From an uncultured Eubacteriales bacterium (GTDB lineage Bacteria; Bacillota; Clostridia; Lachnospirales; Lachnospiraceae), in assembly GCA_900315305.1 (NCBI GenBank), contig OMYS01000024.1, positions 1 through 40,991 on the forward strand: a stretch of 40,991 bases of DNA, read 5' to 3'. Shown here in pieces: positions 1-8,621 of the stretch (its first letter is position 1; the number at the start of each line of letters is the position of its first letter). The translations under genes and the position numbers were made by a program. The notes under the pieces are model-generated. The model did not search any database. It saw nothing but the letters and a program-made list of their open reading frames with translations, and had not been told where the DNA came from.

Positions 1-1543
1 ATGTTCAACCGCATGGAGTCTCTGCCGATCCGCTACTTTGATACACATGCACACGGCGACATCATGAGTACCTACACGAATGATACCGATGCGATCCGGC
101 AGATGATCGGGCAGTCGATGCCGATGCTGATCCAGTCGGTCCTCTCGATTGCCTTTATGGTCGTCATGATGTTCTACTACAGCCTCTGGCTCACAGCGAT
201 CGTTGCGGTGTTCATGATCGGCATGGCATTTATCACGAAGAACTTCGGCGGCGCGTCTGCACACTTCATGACAGAGCAGCAGAAATCGCTCGCCCGCGAG
301 GAGGGCTTCGTCGAGGAAATGGTCGAGGGCGCGAAGGTCATTAAGGTCTTCAATCACGAGAAGGAGTCCGAGCAGGATTTTCTGAAGTACAACGAGCAGC
401 TCTTCAAGGACAGTGAGGCGGCGAACAAGGCCGGCAACGTCCTGTTCCCGATCCTCGGAAATGTCGGCAACATTATGTACGTCGTTCTTGCATTTGTCGG
501 AGCGGCGATGGTCTTTACAAATGCAGGCAATATCGGTTTTTCCGGCATGGGCACAATGACAGCCGGCATCATCATCTCGTTCCTGTCCATGGCGCGTCAG
601 CTCTCGCAGACGGTCGGCCAGGTCTCGAACCAGGTCGCATTTATCGCGATGGGTATCGCGGGCGCGGGCCGTGTCTTCGAGCTCATCGATCAGGAGCCGG
701 AGCAGGACAACGGCTATGTCATGCTCGTCAATGCGCGCGTAGACAAGGACGGAAACATCACGGAGACGAAGGAGCACACCGGCATGTGGGCGTGGAAGCA
801 CTACCACAAGGCGGACAACACGACGACGTACAAGAGACTCGAGGGCGATATCGAGATGGAGCATGTCGACTTCGGCTACACGCCGGAGAAGCAGGTCCTG
901 CATGATATCACGCTCTACGCGAAGCCTGGTCAGAAGCAAGACGACGATCACGAACCTGATCAACCGCTTCTACGATATCCCGGACGGCAAGATCCGTTAC
1001 GACAAGATCAACATCAACAAGATCAAGAAGCCGGACCTCCGCCGCTCACTCGGCGTGGTCCTTCAGGACGTTAACCTGTTTACGGGAACGGTCATGGACA
1101 ATATCCGCTACGGCAAGTTCGACGCGACGGACGAGGAGTGCATCGCGGCGGCAAAGCTCGCAAATGCGGATGACTTTATCACGCGTCTGCCGGACGGCTA
1201 TAACACGCTGCTGACCGGCAACGGCGCGCAGCTCTCCCAGGGGCAGCGGCAGCTGATCTCGATCGCCCGCGCGGCGGTCGCGGACCCGCCGGTCATGATC
1301 CTCGACGAGGCGACGTCCTCGATCGATACGCGTACCGAGGCGCTTGTCCAGAAGGGCATGGACAACCTCATGAAGGGCAGAACGGTCTTCGTCATCGCGC
1401 ACCGTCTGTCGACGGTCCGCAACTCGGACGCGATCATGGTCCTCGACCACGGCCGCATCATCGAGCGCGGCACGCACGATCAGCTGATCGCGCAGAAGGG
1501 GACCTACTACCAGCTGTACACGGGAGCGTTCGAGCTGGAGTGA
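1..1543 (+). pseudogene. ABC exporter (permease-ATPase), 5' end outside window, frameshifted at Walker A
   Basis: This is the 3' part of a half-transporter with a fused membrane domain and ATPase. The sequence begins inside the membrane domain: the segment with DTHAHGDIMSTYTNDTD is the usual first-loop region of LmrA/MsbA-type exporters, so the first codon here is not the true start. The ATPase half shows the signature LSQGQRQ, the Walker B VMILDEATSSID and the switch histidine in VIAHRLSTVR. The reading frame changes near position 934. Frame 1 reads to about GQK and frame 2 resumes at KTTITNLINRFYDI. In relatives about ten residues containing the P-loop (GSTGAGKT type) lie between these points. 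About 29 bp therefore seem to be missing, which removes the P-loop and shifts frame. As it stands no working ATPase can be made. Either the gene is truly dead or the assembly is wrong here. Substrate unknown. Confidence 0.85.
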
Positions 1544-1548
1544 AACCC

Positions 1549-1627
1549 GCGCATAAGCTCCGGATTGCTCCGCTGCTTTGCGGCTCCCGCAATCCGGCCC
1601 GGAATTCACAGTCCAGGGCTTATGCGC
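1549..1627. other. Nested inverted repeat downstream of the ABC gene
   Basis: Outer arms GCGCATAAGC (1549-1558) and GCTTATGCGC (1618-1627) are perfectly complementary. Inside them a second perfect pair CCGGATTGC / GCAATCCGG (1560-1568 / 1589-1597) encloses a small CCGC/GCGG stem. There is no T-run, so this is not a simple terminator. It could be a structured 3' UTR or a small palindromic repeat. Confidence 0.6.
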
Positions 1628-1655
1628 TAAAATTTAATAGAATTGTAATTTATTT

Positions 1656-1677
1656 ACGGGGCGCAAGCCCCGTTCTT
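1656..1677 (+). terminator. Short Rho-independent terminator
   Basis: Perfect 7-bp stem ACGGGGC/GCCCCGT around a GCAA tetraloop, followed by TTCTT and preceded by an A/T-rich stretch. It separates the ABC gene from the DUF58 gene. A TATAAT at 1682-1687 follows, but no convincing -35 is seen. Confidence 0.6.
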
Positions 1678-1783
1678 CATGTATAATAACGATGTATCGC
1701 CACCGATGCTCTTTGGACGCGGGAATTAAGGGGCCTGCGCGGGAGCGGGTGATATCAGGGGATTTGCAGGGGAGCAACTATAC

Positions 1784-2896
1784 ATGGGGAACACATTGAT
1801 TGCCGTAGCCGTTCTGCTCGTGCTTCTTGCAGGAGCGCTGTTCGTGTTCTGGCATCTCATATACAGGCAGCTGTGGAGACGTGCTCTGCAGGTGCGGTTT
1901 TCATTTCAGAAGCACGCGATCTATGCCGGTGAGGAGACAGAACTTTCCGAAGAAATTGAAAATGAAAAGAAGCTTCCGGTGTCGGGAGTCGAGATCGGCT
2001 TCCGCGTCCCGAAGGGACTCGTGCATGCCGACGGCAGCTCCGAAATCAAGGTAGCCATCTCGAAGGACATGCTCGGCGTGGCCGGACAGGATAAGCTTGT
2101 GCGGACGCACAGGATCCGCGGCACAAAGCGGGGCAAGTATGAGATCGGACCGTATTTCTGCCGGTCTCTTTCTAAGGCGCAGATGTTCTTCTTCGAGAAG
2201 GAGCCGGCTGCGACGGACAAGATCTATGTCTACGCGGCGAGGACGGATGTCACGGACATCGTGAATGCCGTTGATGAGGTGACCGGCGAGGCGGAGAACC
2301 AGAGGGCGCTGTACCAGAACCCGTTTGCGTTCGCGGGCGTGAGCGGCTACCGGAAGGGCAGCACGGCTGCGATGGATTTCGACGCGATCGCCGCGAACAG
2401 CCGCGTGATGGTCGGGTCGTACAATTCGATCCTCAACACGCAGTTCCAGATCTTCCTCGACGTCGATGACGAGGGCTCTGCCCGGGAGGCGACGCTGGTC
2501 GAGGAGAGCGTGAGCATTGCGGCGTCGCTCGCGTGCCGCTTCATGATGGAGGGCACGAAGACGGGCCTTCTGATCAACGCGATCTCGGAGCAGACGGGCC
2601 ACTCGATGATCTTCGATCCAGGCACGGGCTCGCGCAAGCTGATCGATATCGAGCGCGCGCTGACGCATGATTTTTCGAAAATGAAGACCACGGACTTTGT
2701 CGGTCTCACGATGCACCTCGACATGAACCAGGTGCCGGTTTTCATTTCCAAGAACATGACGCAGTCGCAGGCCAACGATCTCGCGGCGAACCTCGGGACC
2801 GGGCGCGTCGGACTTCTGGTGATTCCAATCAGGGCCGGGCAGAAAGGATCTGTCAGCAGCACGGGCGGCCTCACGGTCATGTACCGGGAGGTATGA
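1784..2896 (+). CDS. DUF58 domain protein, membrane-anchored
   Basis: A 370-residue protein with one hydrophobic N-terminal segment (about residues 5-30) followed by a soluble region. The N-terminal half matches the beta-rich region usual before DUF58. The stretch with AMDFDAIAANSRVMVGSYN and then QIFLDVDDEG is the DUF58 core, which is related to a von Willebrand A-like fold and is often found with MoxR ATPases and transglutaminase-like genes. No such partners are present here. The start is supported by GGGGAG upstream. Molecular role unknown. The family call is confident, the function is not. Confidence 0.8.
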   Translation: MGNTLIAVAVLLVLLAGALFVFWHLIYRQLWRRALQVRFSFQKHAIYAGEETELSEEIENEKKLPVSGVEIGFRVPKGLVHADGSSEIKVAISKDMLGVAGQDKLVRTHRIRGTKRGKYEIGPYFCRSLSKAQMFFFEKEPAATDKIYVYAARTDVTDIVNAVDEVTGEAENQRALYQNPFAFAGVSGYRKGSTAAMDFDAIAANSRVMVGSYNSILNTQFQIFLDVDDEGSAREATLVEESVSIAASLACRFMMEGTKTGLLINAISEQTGHSMIFDPGTGSRKLIDIERALTHDFSKMKTTDFVGLTMHLDMNQVPVFISKNMTQSQANDLAANLGTGRVGLLVIPIRAGQKGSVSSTGGLTVMYREV

Positions 2897-3000
2897 GACC
2901 AGCCTGACTTTGTAAATGAAGCGCGGTGACGCTCGGACATGCTCTGCCCGGGGTCATGAAACGGTTATAGAAGGGTAAAAGAACGGCTCAGCAGAAGCTA

Positions 3001-3052
3001 AAAAACGGGCGGTCCGCATTCACAATTTGTGAGTGCGGGCCGTCCGTTTTTC
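3001..3052. terminator. Bidirectional terminator between convergent genes
   Basis: A long near-perfect stem starting AAAAACGGGCGG and ending CCGTCCGTTTTT, with ATTT as the loop. A-run on one side and T-run on the other serve both the DUF58 gene and the minus-strand amidotransferase gene. Confidence 0.85.
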
Positions 3053-3078
3053 TATAGACTGAGTGTCCCGTGCAATGC

Positions 3079-3852
3079 TCAGAGCACCGAGAATCCGGAG
3101 TAGAGGTATTTCTGGTCCTCTGCGTTGTCGAGATATTCGTGGCCGTGGTCAGTGCCCGTAAACAGGAGACGGCCGTCTCTGAACGCGAGGAGCTGCGTCT
3201 CCGGGACGGGAGTCCAGCCACTGTCTGAGATCGGAACGGTCGCAAAGTAGGCGGCCGTTCCGGACTGCCAGATGTGCAGGGAGTCCCTGTAGTTGCAGTG
3301 CACGTAGTAGAGCTCTCCGTCGAAGATCAGCAGGTTCAGCTTGTTGCGCGGCGAGATCTCGCAGACGATCTGATCCATGAGATCAAAGCGCTCCTCGGCG
3401 GTCGGTTCCCGGCGGAGCCTCCGGATCAGCTCGTCCTGCCGGTCGATGATGTAGAGAAGAATCCGCTCGCTGTCGGTGCCTCCGCGCTGAGTGCGGATGT
3501 ATGGGCGGAGAAGAGAGCAGTCGAAGATGGTTCCGTTGTGGGCGAGCGTCCACGAGCGGCCGCTGATGTCACGCCCTGTGAAGGGATGCGTGTTGTCGTA
3601 CTCCATGACGCCCTGCGTCGCGTACCGGATGTGCGCGATCGCTGTCTTTGTCACGATCCGGCTCTTCAGGCGGTATTTCAGATACGTGCTGCTCCCGGCG
3701 CAGACCGGCTCTTTTTCGATCGCCGGGCCGCCGCAGTCAAGGAGCGCGAGCCCCCAGCCGTGCGGGTGGCGCACGCTGTGCGCGTAAAATTTCTTCAGAA
3801 GGTCATTTGCCTCGATCGGCGTGGCCGCGCAGATCCCGAATAATTCACACAT
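3079..3852 (-). CDS. Class II glutamine amidotransferase-like hydrolase (YafJ/EgtC type)
   Basis: A 257-residue Ntn-type hydrolase. The start was set at the MCELFGICAA segment because Met removal would expose Cys as the N-terminal nucleophile, as the family requires. The frame stays open 29 codons further upstream, but that would bury the cysteine. Family motifs seen are RYATQG, AHNGT and GGTDSE. There is no second synthase domain, so it resembles stand-alone YafJ, EgtC and Dug3 proteins that cleave gamma-glutamyl amides rather than biosynthetic transferases. Its ATG overlaps the gshA stop by 8 bp (ATGTGTGA), which implies translational coupling. This suggests, as inference only, a substrate made from gamma-glutamylcysteine. 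An ordinary glutaminase role remains possible. Confidence 0.8.
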   Translation of the reverse strand: MCELFGICAATPIEANDLLKKFYAHSVRHPHGWGLALLDCGGPAIEKEPVCAGSSTYLKYRLKSRIVTKTAIAHIRYATQGVMEYDNTHPFTGRDISGRSWTLAHNGTIFDCSLLRPYIRTQRGGTDSERILLYIIDRQDELIRRLRREPTAEERFDLMDQIVCEISPRNKLNLLIFDGELYYVHCNYRDSLHIWQSGTAAYFATVPISDSGWTPVPETQLLAFRDGRLLFTGTDHGHEYLDNAEDQKYLYSGFSVL

Positions 3853-5257
3853 GTCTTTCTCCCTCCCTGAGGCTCCGGAGACTTTCCTCCTGCCGCTGAC
3901 GCGCGAGCACAAGGCCCTTCCGGACAAAGCCACCGGCATACTTTTCTTTCACGGCCGCCGCATAGCGTCTCTCCGGGTCCGTAAATTTTTCAAGCTCAAA
4001 GTCGAGCACGCACTGCACGTCCCGGCCGCAGTCCCTGAAAAATGTCTCCATGTCCTGAAGCAGGCGGAGACCTGCCTCGTGCAGGCTCCCTTTATTTCCG
4101 TCAGTGGATGCGAGACGCACCGTGCGAAGGTCGTAGCGCGCCGCCGATTTGAAGTTGCGCACGGCCATGATCTGTGCATTCTTGTCCGCACGCACCGCAG
4201 GCCCTGCCGCGAGATAAATGAGAAGCAGCTGCGCGAATTTTACGTCCCTGACCGCGACGCCGCTGAAGGCGAGCGGATTGAGGTCGAACATGCGCAGCTC
4301 GATGTGGCTGACGCCGCCGCTCCGCAGGTTATCCAGCGTGTTTTTCCCGCGCGGCTTCAGGCGGACCGGATAGTACAGCTCGGACGGAGCGCGCAGCACG
4401 CCGCCCGTCACATAGGCCTCGATGCTGTCCGCGTAGCTCCGGATGTCCGAGTAATCAAGGACCGGCGTGAAGAAGTTCCAGTAGCCGAGCTCGCTGCAGC
4501 GGATGCTCGCCATGCCCGGAAAGTAATCTCCGCCCGTCACTCCCTCCTCGGCAAATGAACTGTCTCCGAGCGGACTCGCGGCGGTCACTGCCGTCAGGAT
4601 CCAGCCGGAGACGGCGGCCTTCTCCGCGAGCTCGACATAGAACTGGTCGCGGAATGTTCGAAAGCGCGCCTCCTCAGTCTGCTCTGCGGACAGGCCGCTC
4701 ATCGGCTCCGAACTGTCTGACTCCGCCCGGGGAGCCGTTTTGGCCTGAGGCGTTTTCGTGCCGCCGGCTGCATTTTCCCTCTCACGGATCCTGAACTCCG
4801 CGCGGAGCAGCTCCTCGCTGAAGGAGTAATTCACGTGGATGCCCGAGAGCGTCATGAGGTAGCGGCCGTACCTTGCGGAGAGATACCGGCGGTACTCGGT
4901 CTTCTCGGCGAGGTCGCCATCGAAGAAAGCGATGGGAATGTCATTTTCCTGCCGGATGTACGGCGGGTTTGAGAACGGCCACAGAAGCTCCGGCTCGGGA
5001 AGCTCTGCGAGCACTCGCTGGAGCTTTGCGGTGAAGCGGTCGAGCTCGCGGACAGCCTCCTCGGCGGACGGGCAAGGGTCGGTATTCACCTCTGTCTGAT
5101 TTTCACAGAAATCGCGTGTGACATGCGCGCTCTCTCCGAACGGATGGCGCGTATGGGACAGCGTTCCGTCCCCGAGAACGCGGAGACTCTCGCGCTCAAG
5201 ACCGAAGCTGCCCTGAAAAAGGAGATCACGGATCTCCGGGTTCTCATAATGAAGCAT
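3845..5257 (-). CDS. gshA: Glutamate-cysteine ligase (GshA-like, stand-alone)
   Basis: Predicted to join glutamate and cysteine with ATP to give gamma-glutamylcysteine. The 470-residue protein opens with GSFGLERESLRV and then TRDFCENQTEVNTD, both typical of the GshA / GshF N-terminal domain. HIELRMFDLNPLAFSG near residue 315 is also family-typical. The C-terminal ATP-grasp half of bifunctional GshF is absent and no gshB is nearby, so the visible product would be gamma-glutamylcysteine. The start at 5257 is chosen over an upstream ATG at 5278 because GGGAGGTG lies just before it. A low-complexity insert rich in Ala, Thr and Ser sits near residues 165-190. It is the first gene of a two-gene minus-strand operon with the amidotransferase. 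Confidence 0.85.
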   Translation of the reverse strand: MLHYENPEIRDLLFQGSFGLERESLRVLGDGTLSHTRHPFGESAHVTRDFCENQTEVNTDPCPSAEEAVRELDRFTAKLQRVLAELPEPELLWPFSNPPYIRQENDIPIAFFDGDLAEKTEYRRYLSARYGRYLMTLSGIHVNYSFSEELLRAEFRIRERENAAGGTKTPQAKTAPRAESDSSEPMSGLSAEQTEEARFRTFRDQFYVELAEKAAVSGWILTAVTAASPLGDSSFAEEGVTGGDYFPGMASIRCSELGYWNFFTPVLDYSDIRSYADSIEAYVTGGVLRAPSELYYPVRLKPRGKNTLDNLRSGGVSHIELRMFDLNPLAFSGVAVRDVKFAQLLLIYLAAGPAVRADKNAQIMAVRNFKSAARYDLRTVRLASTDGNKGSLHEAGLRLLQDMETFFRDCGRDVQCVLDFELEKFTDPERRYAAAVKEKYAGGFVRKGLVLARQRQEESLRSLREGERHV

Positions 5258-5280
5258 ATCCACCTCCCAAGTATGCACTT

Positions 5281-5340
5281 AGTTATTCAGCCCCGGATTC
5301 GGAACGCTTCGCGCTATGAGTCTGAGGGGTATTGAATTAA
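5281..5340. repeat. Degenerate, internally deleted family A repeat
   Basis: It begins TTATTCAGCCCC and ends GAGGGGTATTGAATTA, with GGAACGCTTCGCG inside. These match the ends and third hairpin of the full family A element at 28655-28814, but the two larger hairpins are missing. Confidence 0.5.
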
Positions 5341-5417
5341 AAAAGTATAAGCGCTCCCACGCCTGAAAGCAAGAAATGAGACAAGCTTCGGCAGATTGTA
5401 CGAAGAGAAATTCTTTA

Positions 5418-5463
5418 ATTCCCACGAATTAGGTATGGAAAGTATGAAAAGATGTGTTATAAT
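5418..5463 (+). promoter_or_regulatory. Putative aprA promoter and upstream sulfur-regulon-like site
   Basis: TATAAT lies at 5458-5463, about 67 bp before the aprA start. No good -35 box is present, which fits an activator-dependent or regulated promoter. At 5418-5431 the sequence ATTCCCACGAATTA shares 11 of 14 bases with AATCCCACTAATCA inside the metY promoter (10349-10362). The leader also holds a GGGAG/CTCCC hairpin before the ribosome binding site. The regulator is unknown. Confidence 0.45.
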
Positions 5464-5529
5464 GCAAACTATCATCGTAACAGGGAGGCCCCAAGAGGTG
5501 GCTCCCGTCTGACAGGAAAGAGAGGACCG

Positions 5530-7389
5530 ATGGAAAGAAAACGAATTGACACAGATGTCCTGATTATCGGCGGAGGCACCGCAGGCTGCTTTGCCGCGAT
5601 GGTCCTCGGGCAGAGACCGGACATCCGCGTGACGATCGCGGAGAAGGCGAACATCAGGCGCTCGGGATGTCTGGCGGCCGGCGTAAATGCCATCAACGCC
5701 TACATCACAAAGGGACATGTCCCGCAGGATTATGTCGATTACGCGCGGCATGACGCGGCCGGCATTGTGCGCGGGGACCTGCTCCTCTCGATGTCCGAGC
5801 GGCTCAACCATGTGACTAAGGTCATGGAGGACCTCGGGCTCGTCATTTTGAAGGATGAGAATGGGGAGTACGTCTCCCGCGGCTGGCGGAACATCAAGAT
5901 CAACGGAGAGAACATCAAGCCGCTCCTCGCGGAGGCCGCATCCGCGCAGAAGAATGTCACGATTCTCAACCATGTGAACATCACCGATTATCTGACCGTT
6001 CCGGCTGATGCAATCGATCAGCAGGCAGACAGTGAGTTCGTTCCGTCCGGAAGAAAAATCGCTGGCGCTGTGGGGTTCAGTGTCAATGAGCCTGTCGCGT
6101 ATGAAATCTATGCGAAGGCCGTTCTTGTCGCGACCGGCGGCGCGGCCGGCATCTACCGGCCGAACAATCCCGGATTTTCCAGGCATAAGATGTGGTACCC
6201 GCCGTTTAATACGGGTGCCGGATACGCGATGGGAATCCGCGCCGGTGCGGAGATGACGACATTTGAGATGCGCTTCATTGCGCTTCGCTGCAAGGACACG
6301 ATCGCGCCGACGGGGACGATCGCCCAGGGCGTCGGCGCAAAGCAGGTCAATTCTCTTGGCGAGGTCTACGAGAATAAGTACGGCCTCACAACATCGGAGC
6401 GAGTCTACGGCACCGTCGAGGAGATGCGCAAGGGACGCGGGCCGTGCTACCTGAAGACGAAGGGCATCTCAAAGGATGCGGAGGAGTCGCTCTACAGGGC
6501 ATACCTCAACATGGCGCCGTCACAGACGCTCAAGTGGTTTGAAGGCGGTCAGGGCCCGTCCGAGGAAAATGTAGAGATTCAGGGCACGGAGCCGTACATC
6601 GTCGGCGGCCACACGGCGAGCGGCTACTGGATCCGGAATGACCGCTCGACGACAATCGAGGGACTCTTCGCGGCGGGAGATGTCGCCGGCGGCGCCCCGC
6701 AGAAATATGTGACGGGCGCGCTCGCGGAGGGCGAGATCGCGGCCGAGTCCATCCTGAAGCTTCTTGATGAAGGCGCTGAGAGAGGCGCGAAGCCCCAGCT
6801 TGCGGGAGATGCAGTGAGCGATGTGCAGAAGCATCCGTCGAAAGGCTCCGAAAATGCGGACCTGTGCACAGAAGGGACTGGGACTGTCCATGCTGATGCG
6901 GAGACTGCAGACAGAGCGCTGGCGGAAGAGGCGGACGCCCTCATTTCCTCGTATGAGGCGCAGCTCTCCAATCCGGAGTTCCTCATGACGACGGAGGAGA
7001 TTGAGGAGGCCATGCAGAAGATCATGGACGAGTACGCCGGCGGCATCAGCACAGCGTACCGCTACAACGAGGCATCACTTGCGCTTGCGGACAAGCACAT
7101 CCGGTCGCTCGAGGCGCTTGTTCCGAGGCTTGCCGCCGCGGACATGGACGACCTGCTCCGCATCTACGAGGTCCGGGAGCGGCTCACCGTCGCGCGCGTG
7201 CTGATCGCGCATCTCCGCGCGAGAAAGGAGACGCGGTGGCATGCATTTGCGGAAAATACGGACTTCCCGGAGAAGGACCCGCATTTTCAGGCGTATGTCA
7301 ATTCCGTGTACAGGGACGGACGGATTACAACCGTCCTCAGGCCTCTGATCGCGGAGGATGGCGGAAATGAAAGGAGGGTGCCCGGATGA
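5530..7389 (+). CDS. aprA: Adenylylsulfate (APS) reductase alpha subunit, flavoprotein
   Basis: Predicted FAD subunit that reduces APS to sulfite and AMP. The 619-residue product has an N-terminal dinucleotide fold DVLIIGGGTAGCFAAMVL (about residues 8-25) and belongs to the fumarate reductase/AprA flavoprotein superfamily. The APS reductase call rests on context: aprB overlaps by 4 bp (ATGA) and cysD and cysN follow. The start at MERKRIDTD is preferred over the long upstream extension because GGAAAGAGAGGA lies directly before it. A charged, Ala/Glu-rich segment around residues 415-475 looks like a lineage-specific insert. Here the enzyme probably serves assimilation, since the rest of the cluster builds homocysteine. 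An alternative is another fumarate reductase-like flavoprotein. Confidence 0.8.
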   Translation: MERKRIDTDVLIIGGGTAGCFAAMVLGQRPDIRVTIAEKANIRRSGCLAAGVNAINAYITKGHVPQDYVDYARHDAAGIVRGDLLLSMSERLNHVTKVMEDLGLVILKDENGEYVSRGWRNIKINGENIKPLLAEAASAQKNVTILNHVNITDYLTVPADAIDQQADSEFVPSGRKIAGAVGFSVNEPVAYEIYAKAVLVATGGAAGIYRPNNPGFSRHKMWYPPFNTGAGYAMGIRAGAEMTTFEMRFIALRCKDTIAPTGTIAQGVGAKQVNSLGEVYENKYGLTTSERVYGTVEEMRKGRGPCYLKTKGISKDAEESLYRAYLNMAPSQTLKWFEGGQGPSEENVEIQGTEPYIVGGHTASGYWIRNDRSTTIEGLFAAGDVAGGAPQKYVTGALAEGEIAAESILKLLDEGAERGAKPQLAGDAVSDVQKHPSKGSENADLCTEGTGTVHADAETADRALAEEADALISSYEAQLSNPEFLMTTEEIEEAMQKIMDEYAGGISTAYRYNEASLALADKHIRSLEALVPRLAAADMDDLLRIYEVRERLTVARVLIAHLRARKETRWHAFAENTDFPEKDPHFQAYVNSVYRDGRITTVLRPLIAEDGGNERRVPG

Positions 7390-7700
7390 GCGTTAAATTC
7401 AACCGTTCAAAATGTGTGGGCTGCCGGCAGTGCGTCGAGGTCTGCCCCGGAAATCTGATCAAGATCGGCAGTGACCGGAAGGCGTATATCCCGCATGAGC
7501 GCGACTGCTGGGGCTGCACCTCCTGCATCAAGGAGTGCCGGTTCGGCGCGATTGACTTTTTCCTGGGGCCGGACCTCGAGGGCCGCGGCACGAAGCTTTC
7601 CGTCTCAAGAAATGAGAACGGATATGTGTGGACGTTCACGGATATCCAGGGACATAAGAGACAGATTTCGATCAATGCAAAAGACGCAAACAGATATTAA
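7386..7700 (+). CDS. aprB: APS reductase beta subunit, short 2x[4Fe-4S] ferredoxin
   Basis: A 104-residue ferredoxin with two four-cysteine clusters, CVGCRQCVEVCP and CWGCTSCIKECR, spaced as in AprB. The segment after the second cluster (GAIDFFLGPDLEGRGTKLS, then WTFTDIQGHKRQISI) resembles the AprB middle region. The long C-terminal tail that wraps around AprA in sulfate reducers is missing, because typical AprB proteins are about 150 residues. It overlaps aprA by ATGA, indicating coupled synthesis. It would pass electrons to the AprA flavin; the donor is unknown. Confidence 0.8.
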   Translation: MSVKFNRSKCVGCRQCVEVCPGNLIKIGSDRKAYIPHERDCWGCTSCIKECRFGAIDFFLGPDLEGRGTKLSVSRNENGYVWTFTDIQGHKRQISINAKDANRY

Positions 7701-7718
7701 CGTACGGAGGACAAAGCA

Positions 7719-8621
7719 GTGAGTGAATTATCCCATCTCGATCAGCTCGAGGCTGAGGCAATCTACATTATGCGGGAGGTCGCCGCGGAATGTGAGAAGC
7801 CTGTTATGCTCTATTCCATCGGAAAGGACAGCACGGTGCTTCTGCACCTGGCGCTGAAGGCCTTCTATCCGGAGAAACCGCCATTTCCGTTCCTTCACAT
7901 CGACACGACGTGGAAGTTCAAGGAAATGATCAAGTTCCGCGATGAGCAGGCGAAGAAGTACGGCCTCAAGATGCTCGTCTACACGAACGAGGAGGGCAGA
8001 AAGCAGGGTGTCAACCCGTTCGATTACGGCTCCTCCTACACGGACATCATGAAGACGCAGGCCTTAAAGCAGGCGCTCACGAAGTACGGCTTCACGGCGG
8101 CATTCGGAGGCGGACGCCGCGACGAGGAGAAGTCCCGCGCGAAGGAGCGGATCTTCTCATTCCGAAATGAGGCGCAGGCCTGGGACCCGAAGAACCAGAG
8201 ACCGGAAATGTGGAAGCTCTATAACACGCATATCCGGAAGGGCGAGAGCATGCGCGTCTTCCCGATCTCGAACTGGACGGAGAAGGACATCTGGATGTAC
8301 ATCAAGCGCGAGAACATCGAGATCGTTCCGCTCTACTACGCAAAGGTCCGCCCGTGCGTCGAGCGCGACGGCCAGCTGATCATGGTCGATGACGACCGGA
8401 TGAGACTGAAGCCGGGCGAGGAGATCATGCACAAGAAGATCCGTTTCCGTACACTCGGCTGCTATCCGCTCACGGGCGGCTTTGAGTCGAATGCGGAGAC
8501 ACTTGACGAGATCATCGACGAGACGCTGAGCGCCGTCGAGTCCGAGCGCACAACACGTGTCATCGACAAGGACGCGGGCGCCGGCAGCATGGAGAAGAGA
8601 AAGAAGGAGGGCTACTTCTGA
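7719..8621 (+). CDS. cysD: Sulfate adenylyltransferase small subunit
   Basis: Makes APS from sulfate and ATP together with CysN. The 300-residue product shows the PP-loop-like [18 protein letters not shown] near residue 31, the [19 protein letters not shown] segment and [14 protein letters not shown], all characteristic of CysD. The start is GTG, supported by ACGGAGG eight bases upstream. It lies 18 bp after aprB and its TGA overlaps the cysN ATG (TGATG). Confidence 0.93.
   Translation: MSELSHLDQLEAEAIYIMREVAAECEKPVMLYSIGKDSTVLLHLALKAFYPEKPPFPFLHIDTTWKFKEMIKFRDEQAKKYGLKMLVYTNEEGRKQGVNPFDYGSSYTDIMKTQALKQALTKYGFTAAFGGGRRDEEKSRAKERIFSFRNEAQAWDPKNQRPEMWKLYNTHIRKGESMRVFPISNWTEKDIWMYIKRENIEIVPLYYAKVRPCVERDGQLIMVDDDRMRLKPGEEIMHKKIRFRTLGCYPLTGGFESNAETLDEIIDETLSAVESERTTRVIDKDAGAGSMEKRKKEGYF

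Noticed and set aside
5470..5530. Possible SAM or other sulfur riboswitch in the aprA leader
   Set aside because: The leader is about 60 bases with one small hairpin. It lacks the conserved core of S-box or related switches.
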